Positions 42,878 through 50,509 of a stretch of 64,000 nt of DNA are shown piece after piece (the first letter of the stretch is position 1; each line of letters opens with the position of its first letter). A program made the position numbers and the translations under genes. The notes under the pieces are model-generated. The model was given only the letters and a program-made list of their open reading frames with translations, made no database searches and was not told the DNA's origin. Source of the stretch: Candidatus Peribacteria bacterium (GTDB taxonomy: Bacteria > Patescibacteriota > Gracilibacteria > UBA1369 > LOWO2-01-FULL-3); contig CALREX010000003.1 in NCBI GenBank assembly GCA_943356465.1, positions 110,450 through 174,449 of the forward strand, written 5' to 3'.

Positions 42878-44755
42878 ATGCAAAACCTCTCCTCACCAAA
42901 CAAACCAAGAAATACCATTTTATATCTGGTTGTAGCCGCTCTTTTGATATCAGCCGGACTTATGATTTTTGATACAAAATCTGTGAATGAGAAAGAAATA
43001 ACGTTAAATACATTTGTAGAAGAAGCAAAATCCGGACTGATAAGTAAAATCACGGTATCAAACAATAAGGTAAATCTTGAACTAGTAGACGGAGCAAAAC
43101 AATTTACAAACAAAGAAACAGGCACAAGCCTATACGAATTACTTGGTCAGGCAGGTGTTACAAATGATATAATTTCAAAATTACCTATATACATTGAGGA
43201 CAGCACTTCTTCTAGTTTTTGGTCAGACATCTTGATAAGTGTGATACCATTTTTATTAATAGTTGCATTTTTTGGCTTTATGATGCGCTCTGCCCAGTCC
43301 AGCAATAATCAAGCAATGTCTTTTGGAAAATCAAAAGCAAAACTTTTTGATAAAGAAAAACAGAAAACAACATTCGAAGACGTTGCAGGAGCAGATGAGG
43401 CAAAAGAAGAACTGGTGGAAATAGTGGATTTTCTAAAACATCCGCAAAAATATAGAGCAATGGGTGCAAAAATCCCAAAAGGAGTTATGTTGATCGGCTC
43501 ACCAGGAACAGGAAAAACACTTCTAGCAAGAGCTGTAGCGGGAGAAGCTGATGTTCCATTTTTCAATATTTCAGGTTCTGAATTTGTTGAAATGTTTGTC
43601 GGAGTCGGAGCATCACGCGTACGAGACCTATTTACAAAAGCAAAACGCAACGCACCATGTATTATTTTTATAGATGAAATAGACGCCGTAGGCCGCCACA
43701 GAGGGGCAGGAATGGGCGGAGGACATGACGAAAGAGAACAGACATTAAACCAAATTCTTACCGAAATGGATGGATTCGAGACAGGCACAAATGTGATCGT
43801 AATCGCAGCAACAAACCGTCCAGACATCTTAGATCCAGCTTTACTTCGACCGGGAAGATTCGACAGAAAAGTCGTAGTTGATATTCCGGATTTGAAAGCT
43901 CGCGAAATGATCCTCGAAGTCCACGCACGTAACAAACCAATGGCAAAAAACGTAGACTTCAAAAAAGTAGCAAAAGGAACAATAGGATTCAGCGGAGCAG
44001 ACCTAGAAAATCTACTAAACGAAGCTGCGATTTTAGCAGCAAAAAATAATAAAAAAATAATATCTTCACACGAAGTGGAACAATCCATCGAAAAAGTTTT
44101 ACTCGGACCTGAAAAAAAATCCAGAATAATGAGCCCAAAAGAGAAAAAACTTACCGCTTACCATGAAGTCGGACACGCACTAATCGGCTATCTGCTGCCG
44201 GGATGCGATCCAATTCATAAAGTATCTATAATATCACGAGGTATGGCCGGCGGAGTCACGTGGTCACGTCCGGAAGAAGAAAAAAATTATGTTTTAAAAA
44301 GCAATTTTGAAGATGACTTGGCGATGATGCTTGGAGGATACGTGGCGGAAGAAATATTTTTTGGAGAAACATCCACAGGCCCGTCAAGCGACCTTCAGAG
44401 AGCCACAAAACTCGCACGTTCAATGATAACAAAATATGGCATGAGCTCACTTGGACCTATAGTTTTCGGGGATAGCAACGATGAAGTTTTCATAGGAAGA
44501 GATTTCGGACATATCAAAAATTATTCTGAAGAAAGCGCTTCAAAAATAGATGAATTTATCAAAAAAACTCTTGAAAAAGCATACAATAAAGCCAAAGAAT
44601 TAATCACGAAACATAAGAAAACAATGACAGAAATAGCCGAAGATCTTATCAAAGAAGAAAACATAAACGGAGAAGATATTAAAAAATATTTCAAAGGAAT
44701 AACAGTTCCGCCAAAAGAAAAAGTAGTAAAAGTGGAGGCAGCCACAGACGAATAA
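42878..44755 (+). CDS. ftsH: ATP-dependent zinc metalloprotease FtsH
   Basis: FtsH is a membrane-bound AAA protease for quality control. Two membrane helices (about residues 13-30 and 116-135) flank a small extracytoplasmic domain. The Walker A motif GSPGTGKT is at residue 207, the Walker B segment is [11 protein letters not shown], the second region of homology has [19 protein letters not shown], and the zinc site HEVGH is at 429-433. The frame runs 23 codons upstream into tilS, but I chose the ATG at 42878, which gives a normal N-terminus and 625 aa. Confidence 0.96.
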   Translation: MQNLSSPNKPRNTILYLVVAALLISAGLMIFDTKSVNEKEITLNTFVEEAKSGLISKITVSNNKVNLELVDGAKQFTNKETGTSLYELLGQAGVTNDIISKLPIYIEDSTSSSFWSDILISVIPFLLIVAFFGFMMRSAQSSNNQAMSFGKSKAKLFDKEKQKTTFEDVAGADEAKEELVEIVDFLKHPQKYRAMGAKIPKGVMLIGSPGTGKTLLARAVAGEADVPFFNISGSEFVEMFVGVGASRVRDLFTKAKRNAPCIIFIDEIDAVGRHRGAGMGGGHDEREQTLNQILTEMDGFETGTNVIVIAATNRPDILDPALLRPGRFDRKVVVDIPDLKAREMILEVHARNKPMAKNVDFKKVAKGTIGFSGADLENLLNEAAILAAKNNKKIISSHEVEQSIEKVLLGPEKKSRIMSPKEKKLTAYHEVGHALIGYLLPGCDPIHKVSIISRGMAGGVTWSRPEEEKNYVLKSNFEDDLAMMLGGYVAEEIFFGETSTGPSSDLQRATKLARSMITKYGMSSLGPIVFGDSNDEVFIGRDFGHIKNYSEESASKIDEFIKKTLEKAYNKAKELITKHKKTMTEIAEDLIKEENINGEDIKKYFKGITVPPKEKVVKVEAATDE

Positions 44756-44774
44756 AAAGTAAAAAATTCAAAAC

Positions 44775-45164
44775 ATGAAAAACTCAAGCATCAAAATTCA
44801 CCCTGCAGATGGCTCCGATACGCCATTAAAAAAAGAAGTAGGCCAACTCTCTTTGGACATTTATCAGACAGACAAAGAGATAATAATAGTAGCTCCAATC
44901 GCAGGAGTTGAAAAAGAAAATATAAATATTACAGTCAACGAAGACATCCTTGTTATAAAAGGAGATAGGGCTCAAAGAGATGAAGTTGCAGACGAAAACT
45001 ACTATACAAAAGAATGTTTTTGGGGAAGTTTTTCACGCGCGATTGTCCTTCCAAAAGAGGCAGATATAAAAAATATTTCAGCAAGTTTTGAGCAGTGCGT
45101 ACTTGAGATTCGTATTCCAAAAGCAGAAACGGAAACAAACAAAATCATAAAAATAAAGTCTTAA
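44775..45164 (+). CDS. Small heat-shock protein (Hsp20/alpha-crystallin)
   Basis: The alpha-crystallin domain spans about residues 22-120: LSLDIYQTDKEIIIVAPIAG, then NEDILVIKGDRA, FSRAIVLPKEAD and CVLEIRIPKAE, corresponding to the family A-x-x-x-G-V-L motif in degenerate form. The N-terminal arm is short. Hsp20 holds unfolding proteins for refolding or degradation; it lies 19 nt after ftsH, which suggests joint stress control, though I see no heat-shock promoter. Confidence 0.88.
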   Translation: MKNSSIKIHPADGSDTPLKKEVGQLSLDIYQTDKEIIIVAPIAGVEKENINITVNEDILVIKGDRAQRDEVADENYYTKECFWGSFSRAIVLPKEADIKNISASFEQCVLEIRIPKAETETNKIIKIKS

Positions 45165-45186
45165 TACTCAAAAACTCAAGACAACA

Positions 45187-46059
45187 TTGAAAAATTCAAA
45201 CACTAAAATCACAAAAGCAGTAATTCTTGCGGCAGGACTTGGAACAAGATTTCTTCCGGTAACAAAATCAGTACCGAAAGAACTTTTGCCGATAGTAGAC
45301 AAACCATGCATCCAGTATCTCGTAGAAGAGGCAGTCAAAAGCGGGATAAAAGAAATCATAATAGTCACGAATGACAACAAAAAATCCATAGAAAATTATT
45401 TTTCTTCATCAGAAGATTTAAAAAAACACTTATCAAAGAATAAAAAATTCAAAGAAATAGAAGAACTCGAAAAAATAGAAAAAATAGCAAAATTTATTTA
45501 CGTAAAACAAGATAATCCGCTAGGAGACGGCCACGCCATACTTTGTGCAAAAAAATTTATAAGTGATGAACCAGTCGCAATTTTATTTGGAGACGACATT
45601 TACGACAGCAAAACACCTGCACTTTTACAATTAATAAAACAGTATGAAAAATTTAAAACTCCAATTTTAGGGCTTCAAAAAATAAATAAAAAAGATTCAA
45701 AAAAATATGGAATAATAGGAACAAAAGATTCAAAAAATACTTATAAAATTTCTTCACTCATAGAAAAACCAGACCCAAAAAAAGCTCCATCAAATCTCGC
45801 AATCGTAGGAAAATATATCATCACTCCTGAACTTCTAAATACACTAGAAAAATCAAAATCATCGACCAAGGATAAAGAACTTCGATTGATAGACGGAATG
45901 ATTGAATACATAAAATCACAACCAATTTATGGATTTGAAATAGAAGGAACACGCTTCGACACAGGCGACAAATTAGGCTTCCTAAAGGCCACAACACATT
46001 TTGCATTAAAACACAGCGGCCTAAAAGAAGACTTCAAATCATACCTCAAAAATCTTTAA
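45187..46059 (+). CDS. galU: UTP-glucose-1-phosphate uridylyltransferase
   Basis: GalU makes UDP-glucose. The nucleotidyl-transfer signature GLGTRFLPVTKSVPKE is at residues 17-32, followed by LLPIVDKPCIQYLVEEA, AILFGDDIYD and EKP near 195-200, then the C-terminal FEIEGTRFDTGDKLGFLKA. The start codon is TTG at 45187; no in-frame ATG precedes the conserved N-terminus. It lies 22 nt after hsp20. UDP-glucose may feed surface glycans built from the sugar transferase product at 48303. Confidence 0.93.
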   Translation: MKNSNTKITKAVILAAGLGTRFLPVTKSVPKELLPIVDKPCIQYLVEEAVKSGIKEIIIVTNDNKKSIENYFSSSEDLKKHLSKNKKFKEIEELEKIEKIAKFIYVKQDNPLGDGHAILCAKKFISDEPVAILFGDDIYDSKTPALLQLIKQYEKFKTPILGLQKINKKDSKKYGIIGTKDSKNTYKISSLIEKPDPKKAPSNLAIVGKYIITPELLNTLEKSKSSTKDKELRLIDGMIEYIKSQPIYGFEIEGTRFDTGDKLGFLKATTHFALKHSGLKEDFKSYLKNL

Positions 46060-46100
46060 AAGACCTCACACAACTCTCTATTTTGTCAAACCACACTTCA

Positions 46101-46129
46101 TTGCAATCCCCTATCTTTTTTGGTATAAT
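46101..46129 (+). promoter_or_regulatory. Promoter TTGCAA-17-TATAAT with TGn extension
   Basis: TTGCAA at 46101-46106 (4 of 6), a 17-nt spacer and TATAAT at 46124-46129 preceded by TGG. It drives the TPR gene at 46177 through a 47-nt leader of almost pure A. Confidence 0.75.
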
Positions 46130-46176
46130 TACCTGAATACAAAAAGGCAAAACAAAAAAATAAAAACAAAAATAAA

Positions 46177-46791
46177 ATGCACAAAGAAGAAACAAAGTTG
46201 CATCCCCTAATAGAGGAAGCAGACAAGATGAAAGGCGAAGGAAAGCACGTCGAAGCGATCAGAATTTGCGAAAGAATTCTTCTTGATGATTTAAGTTGCG
46301 TCGAAGCCTACGAAGAAATCGGCGACAATTATTTGTCTTTGAGAAAATATGAAAATGCCGAGAAAGCACTTTCACAAGCAATTAAAGTGAACTGCGAAAG
46401 CGCAAACGCAAACTATCTTCTTGGTTTCGTTTATTCTTGTACAGGAAAATGGAAAGAGTCTGTGGAATTACTTGAAAAAGCAGACGCACTTTACCCAAAC
46501 CATCCTGAAATCTTAAGATGTATGGGCTGGAGCATGTACCACTTTGGCCAAGGTCAAAGAGGAATCGTTCTACTTGAGAGAGCCCTTTTCTTGGCTCCAA
46601 ACGACCCGTTAATATTAAATGACATTGGCGTCTTATATCTAAACGAAAAGAATTTCGATAAAGCTGCCCTACTTTTCAAAAAAACACTTCAAATCGATCC
46701 CGAAAACCAAAAAGCAAAAGAATGCCTAAACGCCGTAAGGTTCTTTCAAAGGGAATATGATAAATTGAAAAAGGAGAGAGATAGTTTGTGA
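46177..46791 (+). CDS. Tetratricopeptide-repeat protein
   Basis: At least four TPR units are visible between residues 25 and 190, for example HVEAIRICERILLDDLSC, KYENAEKALSQAIKVN and NFDKAALLFKKTLQIDP. TPR proteins serve as scaffolds for protein complexes. There is no signal peptide, so it is cytoplasmic. No partner is suggested by the neighbours (galU upstream, ftcD downstream). Confidence 0.88.
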   Translation: MHKEETKLHPLIEEADKMKGEGKHVEAIRICERILLDDLSCVEAYEEIGDNYLSLRKYENAEKALSQAIKVNCESANANYLLGFVYSCTGKWKESVELLEKADALYPNHPEILRCMGWSMYHFGQGQRGIVLLERALFLAPNDPLILNDIGVLYLNEKNFDKAALLFKKTLQIDPENQKAKECLNAVRFFQREYDKLKKERDSL

Positions 46792-46833
46792 AAATTTCTG
46801 TACATTCTCCAAAAAAAATGTCAGACTTTTGCC

Positions 46834-47733
46834 GTGCACCAACTAATCGAATGCGTCCCAAACTTTAGTGAAGGGCGCGACAAAGCCAAGATAAAACTCA
46901 TCGAAGATTCCATAAAAAAAGTAAAAGGAATACTTTTCCTAAATTCCGAAAGCGATATCGACCACAATCGCACCGTCATTACATTCGCAGGAGAACCGGA
47001 AAAAGTTATCAAGGCCGCATTCAATGCGATAAAAACCGCCGCAAAAATAATCGACCTAAATGTACACAAAGGCGTACATCCAAGAATCGGCGCAACAGAT
47101 GTAGTTCCACTAATTCCACTAACAGGAATCACAAGAAAAGAAACAGTAAAATACTCAATCGCACTTGCAAAACGGGTAGGAGAAAAAGTAAAAATTCCGG
47201 TATACCTCTACGAAAATTCAGCGATAAGAAAAGACAGAAAAAATCTCGCAGTCATCAGAAAAGGCCAATACGAAAGATTGAAAAAAGAAATCACACTACC
47301 TGAAAAAACTCCTGATTTCGGCCCACATAAGATGGGACCTGCAGGCGCAACAGTCATAGGAGTACGCAGAATTCTTGTTGCATACAACATAAATCTAAAA
47401 ACATCCGACATCGAAATCGCGAAAATGATAGCAAACGAAATACGAGAAACCGCAAAAAACGGACTCAAAAACATAAAAGCACTGGGCCTTTACTTAAAGA
47501 GCAAAAACATCGCACAGGTCTCAATTAATCTGACAGACTACAAGAAAACTCCACCACTAAAAGTATTCAAAAAAGTCGAAACATTGGCAAAAAAACTAAA
47601 AACACGCATTCTAGAAAGCGAAATAATAGGCCTAATTCCAGCACAAGCACTCCCAAAAAATCCAAAACTTCTCAAAATAAAAAACTTCTCGGATAAGAAA
47701 ATTTTAGAGAAGCAATTAAATCTAAGGAAATGA
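46834..47733 (+). CDS. ftcD: Glutamate formimidoyltransferase (FtcD N-terminal type)
   Basis: This enzyme transfers the formimino (or formyl) group between glutamate and tetrahydrofolate. The motifs ECVPNFSEGRD, DIDHNRTVITFAG and HKGVHPRIGATDVVP are diagnostic. At 299 aa it is the stand-alone formyltransferase without the cyclodeaminase domain. It starts with GTG at 46834; no in-frame ATG precedes it. No histidine-degradation genes are nearby, so it may serve as a formyl donor or salvage step for folate rather than histidine use (inference). Its stop codon lies within the first bases of the palindromic element at 47729. Confidence 0.9.
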   Translation: MHQLIECVPNFSEGRDKAKIKLIEDSIKKVKGILFLNSESDIDHNRTVITFAGEPEKVIKAAFNAIKTAAKIIDLNVHKGVHPRIGATDVVPLIPLTGITRKETVKYSIALAKRVGEKVKIPVYLYENSAIRKDRKNLAVIRKGQYERLKKEITLPEKTPDFGPHKMGPAGATVIGVRRILVAYNINLKTSDIEIAKMIANEIRETAKNGLKNIKALGLYLKSKNIAQVSINLTDYKKTPPLKVFKKVETLAKKLKTRILESEIIGLIPAQALPKNPKLLKIKNFSDKKILEKQLNLRK

Positions 47734-47810
47734 GAAGTTTCTGACCGAGCCGTACTAACATGTACGGCGAGTAAGAAACGACGAAATTGACGAAGTATTG
47801 CGTGTTTTTT
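47729..47810. repeat. Palindromic element, copy A (intergenic)
   Basis: This stretch aligns without gaps to 54373-54448 inside purL, with 56 of 76 positions identical, and both copies run into a T-stretch. It folds as an outer stem GTTTCT (47737-47742) with AGAAAC (47774-47779) around an inner 7-bp stem GCCGTAC (47749-47755) with GTACGGC (47762-47768) and a 6-nt loop. A conserved tail TTGACGAAGTA follows. In this copy the ftcD stop codon lies at the start of the element, which is not translated. It ends 56 nt before the RNase P RNA. Confidence 0.8.
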
Positions 47811-47866
47811 AGAGATTCCACGTTGCATAAAACCCAAAAATCTATTAAAATACCTCTTGCTCTTAG

Positions 47867-48251
47867 ATAGTTTGGAGTGATCACTTCGATTTCTCACGAT
47901 TTCGGAGAGGAAAGTCCGAGCACCATGGCAAATCGCAGCCGATAACATCGCGCCGCCGTATATTTAAAACATACGGTAGGGACAGTGCCACAGAGACAAT
48001 ACTAGTTCGTTTTTGGCCTTAAAATCAAAGACGGACAAAAGGTGAAAAGTCCAGCTCAGCTGGAACATACGATGAAAATCGTAAACGTTGGAAAACCCTG
48101 TGAGGTGCAAGGTGAGATGGAAAGATTTATTTTCAGCCAATCGCAAATAACTCTTCTCACCGCTATAGATCCCGCTCTGCGGGACTAAGATAGATGATCA
48201 CAACCCTTCGACAAAATCGAGGGGACACAGAACTCGGCTTACCCAAACTGT
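47867..48251 (+). ncRNA. rnpB: RNase P RNA (M1, bacterial type A)
   Basis: This is the catalytic RNA that matures tRNA 5' ends. Conserved blocks are GAGGAAAGTCCG (47907-47918, P4 strand and J3/4), GGGACAGTGCCACAGAGACAA, AGATAGATGATCAC (48188-48201) and ACAGAACTCGGCTTA (48226-48240, P4 return). P1 can be formed by ATAGTTTGG at 47867-47875 and CCAAACTGT ending at 48251, which sets both ends. The length of about 385 nt is normal. No promoter or terminator is obvious; the sugar transferase gene follows 51 nt later. Confidence 0.93.
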
Positions 48252-48302
48252 TTAAGAGCAGCTAAAAAGCTACACGCAAGCGAAGCGCATAAGGACTACA
48301 AA

Positions 48303-49706
48303 ATGAAACGTTTTGAAATTTTCTTTGGACTCATAAAAATACCGATCGACCTGATCATGACAATATCGGCATTTTTTGTAGCATACAATCTTCGCCTCAT
48401 CACAGAACCAATAAGAGGCATAGCAAAACCAATAGATTACACGGTTTTACCTACACTCTCAGCATATTTGGAATTCAGTTCTTTCCTTGCCGCTGCGTTA
48501 ATTCTCATTTTCATATTCGGAAAACTCTACACACTGAGAACAACACTAAAATTCACAACAGAAACAAAACAAGTATTCATTTTTTGGTTTATCTGGGCGG
48601 CTTTCTGCGTCACATATTTCTTTTTCACACGAACATTCCCCTTCTCAAGACTAGCAACTTTATACAGCTGGTCATTGACACTTTTATTCATAATAATCGG
48701 CCGTGGAATCATAAAAATAATACAGTTAATACTCCTTGAAAATGGCATAGGAAAGAGAAACCTACTCTTCATTGGACAAAACGAAATCACTGACGACATA
48801 TATAAAAATTTAAAAAAAGATTCGAGATACAAAATCATAGGAATAATCGAAAAACCAAGCCAGCTTGAGTACACAATAAAGCACAAAAATATTGACGAAA
48901 TAATCCAAACCGACTCAACAATCAACGCAAAAGACAACGAAGAAATCCTTCAGCTATGCGATTTAAATCACATTTCATACAAATTCGTACCCGAACTTAT
49001 CGACGTACGCCGCTCAAACATCTCAATTTCAACGATAGGTCGCGTACCAATCATCTCACTAAAACCAACTCCACTCGAAGGTTGGGGCAGGGTTATAAAA
49101 AGATGCATAGACTTTTTTGGCTCACTGATGCTGTTAATCCTGCTATCCCCTATTCTGATAATCACAGCAATCGCAATAAAATTAGATTCTAAAGGCCCGA
49201 TATTTTTCATAAAAAAAGATGATGGACAGCGCGTAAAAAGGGTCGGACAATTCGGAGAACTATTCAATTTCTACAAATTCCGATCAATGCACCCAAAAAC
49301 AGACAGCATGCGATACAAAGAACTTTCCTCAAGCAATACACGAAAAAACACTCCACTCGTGAAAATCAAAAACGATCCAAGAGTCACAAAAGTCGGAAAA
49401 TTCATTCGCAGATATTCAATCGACGAACTACCACAATTATTCAGCGTTTTTGTCGGAGACATGAGCTTAGTCGGCCCACGGCCACACCTTCCTGAAGAAG
49501 TCGCAAAATACGAAAAAAGCCACAAATTTGTCCTGACAATAAAACCCGGAATCACCGGAATCTCACAAATAAGCGGCCGTAGTGATCTCCCTTTTGAAGA
49601 AGAAATCAAACTCGACCGCTATTATATTGAAAACTGGTCTATCATCTTCGATCTCAAAATCCTCCTCAAAACAATCTTCGTCGTCCTAAAAGGCCACACG
49701 GAATAA
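48303..49706 (+). CDS. Undecaprenyl-phosphate sugar-1-phosphate transferase (WcaJ-like)
   Basis: This polyprenyl-phosphate glycosyl-1-phosphate transferase starts surface glycan assembly. About four or five N-terminal membrane helices and a CoA-binding-like region are followed from about residue 260 by the catalytic domain: KRCIDFFGSLMLLILLSPI, FYKFRSMH, IRRYSIDELPQLFSV, MSLVGPRPHLPEEV and KPGITGISQISGRSDL. The length of 467 aa is that of the long PglC/WcaJ group. It follows rnpB and may be co-transcribed with it. GalU, FkbM and this gene could serve the same surface polysaccharide. Confidence 0.92.
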   Translation: MKRFEIFFGLIKIPIDLIMTISAFFVAYNLRLITEPIRGIAKPIDYTVLPTLSAYLEFSSFLAAALILIFIFGKLYTLRTTLKFTTETKQVFIFWFIWAAFCVTYFFFTRTFPFSRLATLYSWSLTLLFIIIGRGIIKIIQLILLENGIGKRNLLFIGQNEITDDIYKNLKKDSRYKIIGIIEKPSQLEYTIKHKNIDEIIQTDSTINAKDNEEILQLCDLNHISYKFVPELIDVRRSNISISTIGRVPIISLKPTPLEGWGRVIKRCIDFFGSLMLLILLSPILIITAIAIKLDSKGPIFFIKKDDGQRVKRVGQFGELFNFYKFRSMHPKTDSMRYKELSSSNTRKNTPLVKIKNDPRVTKVGKFIRRYSIDELPQLFSVFVGDMSLVGPRPHLPEEVAKYEKSHKFVLTIKPGITGISQISGRSDLPFEEEIKLDRYYIENWSIIFDLKILLKTIFVVLKGHTE

Positions 49707-49715
49707 ATCAGATAA

Positions 49716-50390
49716 CTACGCCATAGCTCCATGATCTAGATCTAGATCTTCTACTATAGCAGGCATTTCATCAGTTTTTCTATTTCGACCGCCCTTTCCA
49801 TCCACTCTTCCATTTCTGGAAACTCCAATAGCATTTTGTCCCATAGCAAGCATAAGTTGCCATATACCTCTATCCACTTCTACAGTAGGTTCGACAGCCA
49901 CAGAATGATGTACTCCACTTGCCAATTTAGCCCTCTTAAATCCTCCTTTTGGCCCTACCTCAACAATCCCAACAGCATCCATGCGTGCCCCAACATGATC
50001 AAAAACCTGTCCTACAGTCAAATCAGACACATCGCCTAATTGAGCTTCTGCATCACCACTCAAAACAGCAAGCTCATCTGATTTATGTAAATCACTAAAT
50101 CCTAAACGTTGACGTTTACTAGCAACAGTCGCATTTTCTGAATCATCGGAACCTTTTCCAAAATCCAACGAATAATTAGGATCAAAATCTTCGAAAGGAG
50201 GTAAAACTTGTGGAGTTTTAGATCTGGAAGCCTTCCTCATTTTTTGAGTGGCATCAACCTCCCAAACAAAAGATTTTCCCTCTATCCATCTCCCTTGATC
50301 CCATTTGCCTTGAGAAGCAGCTGGAACATCACTAGAACTTGTTCCATCAAGCCCTTCAAAAGTACCTACTTGTTTACCATCTAAAGCCAT
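49716..50390 (-). CDS. Hypothetical protein, 224 aa
   Basis: I do not recognise this protein. It is acidic and Gly/Ser/Asp-rich without signal or membrane segments. Residues 1-110 look disordered (GTSSSDVPAASQGKWDQG, then KASRSKTPQVLPPFEDFD); a folded part may cover 115-200 (VGQVFDHVGARMDAVGIVEV). The C-terminus repeats Asp-Leu-Asp-Leu-Asp, encoded by a GATCTA tandem. The convergent sugar transferase stop lies 9 nt away. Confidence 0.6.
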   Translation of the reverse strand: MALDGKQVGTFEGLDGTSSSDVPAASQGKWDQGRWIEGKSFVWEVDATQKMRKASRSKTPQVLPPFEDFDPNYSLDFGKGSDDSENATVASKRQRLGFSDLHKSDELAVLSGDAEAQLGDVSDLTVGQVFDHVGARMDAVGIVEVGPKGGFKRAKLASGVHHSVAVEPTVEVDRGIWQLMLAMGQNAIGVSRNGRVDGKGGRNRKTDEMPAIVEDLDLDHGAMA

Positions 50391-50509
50391 ATAGTTTTAA
50401 ATTAAATTCTACCAGACGTCGATTCTAACTGTTTTTTTTTGTTTGTCAACCATAAAACACATTTCAAAGCTAAAATAGTGCTAAAATCTCCCAGCATCAA
50501 CAACCACAT

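Noticed and set aside
49731-49750. Tandem GATCTA repeats
   Set aside because: They encode the Asp-Leu-Asp-Leu-Asp end of a hypothetical protein and are too short to be a meaningful repeat or binding array.
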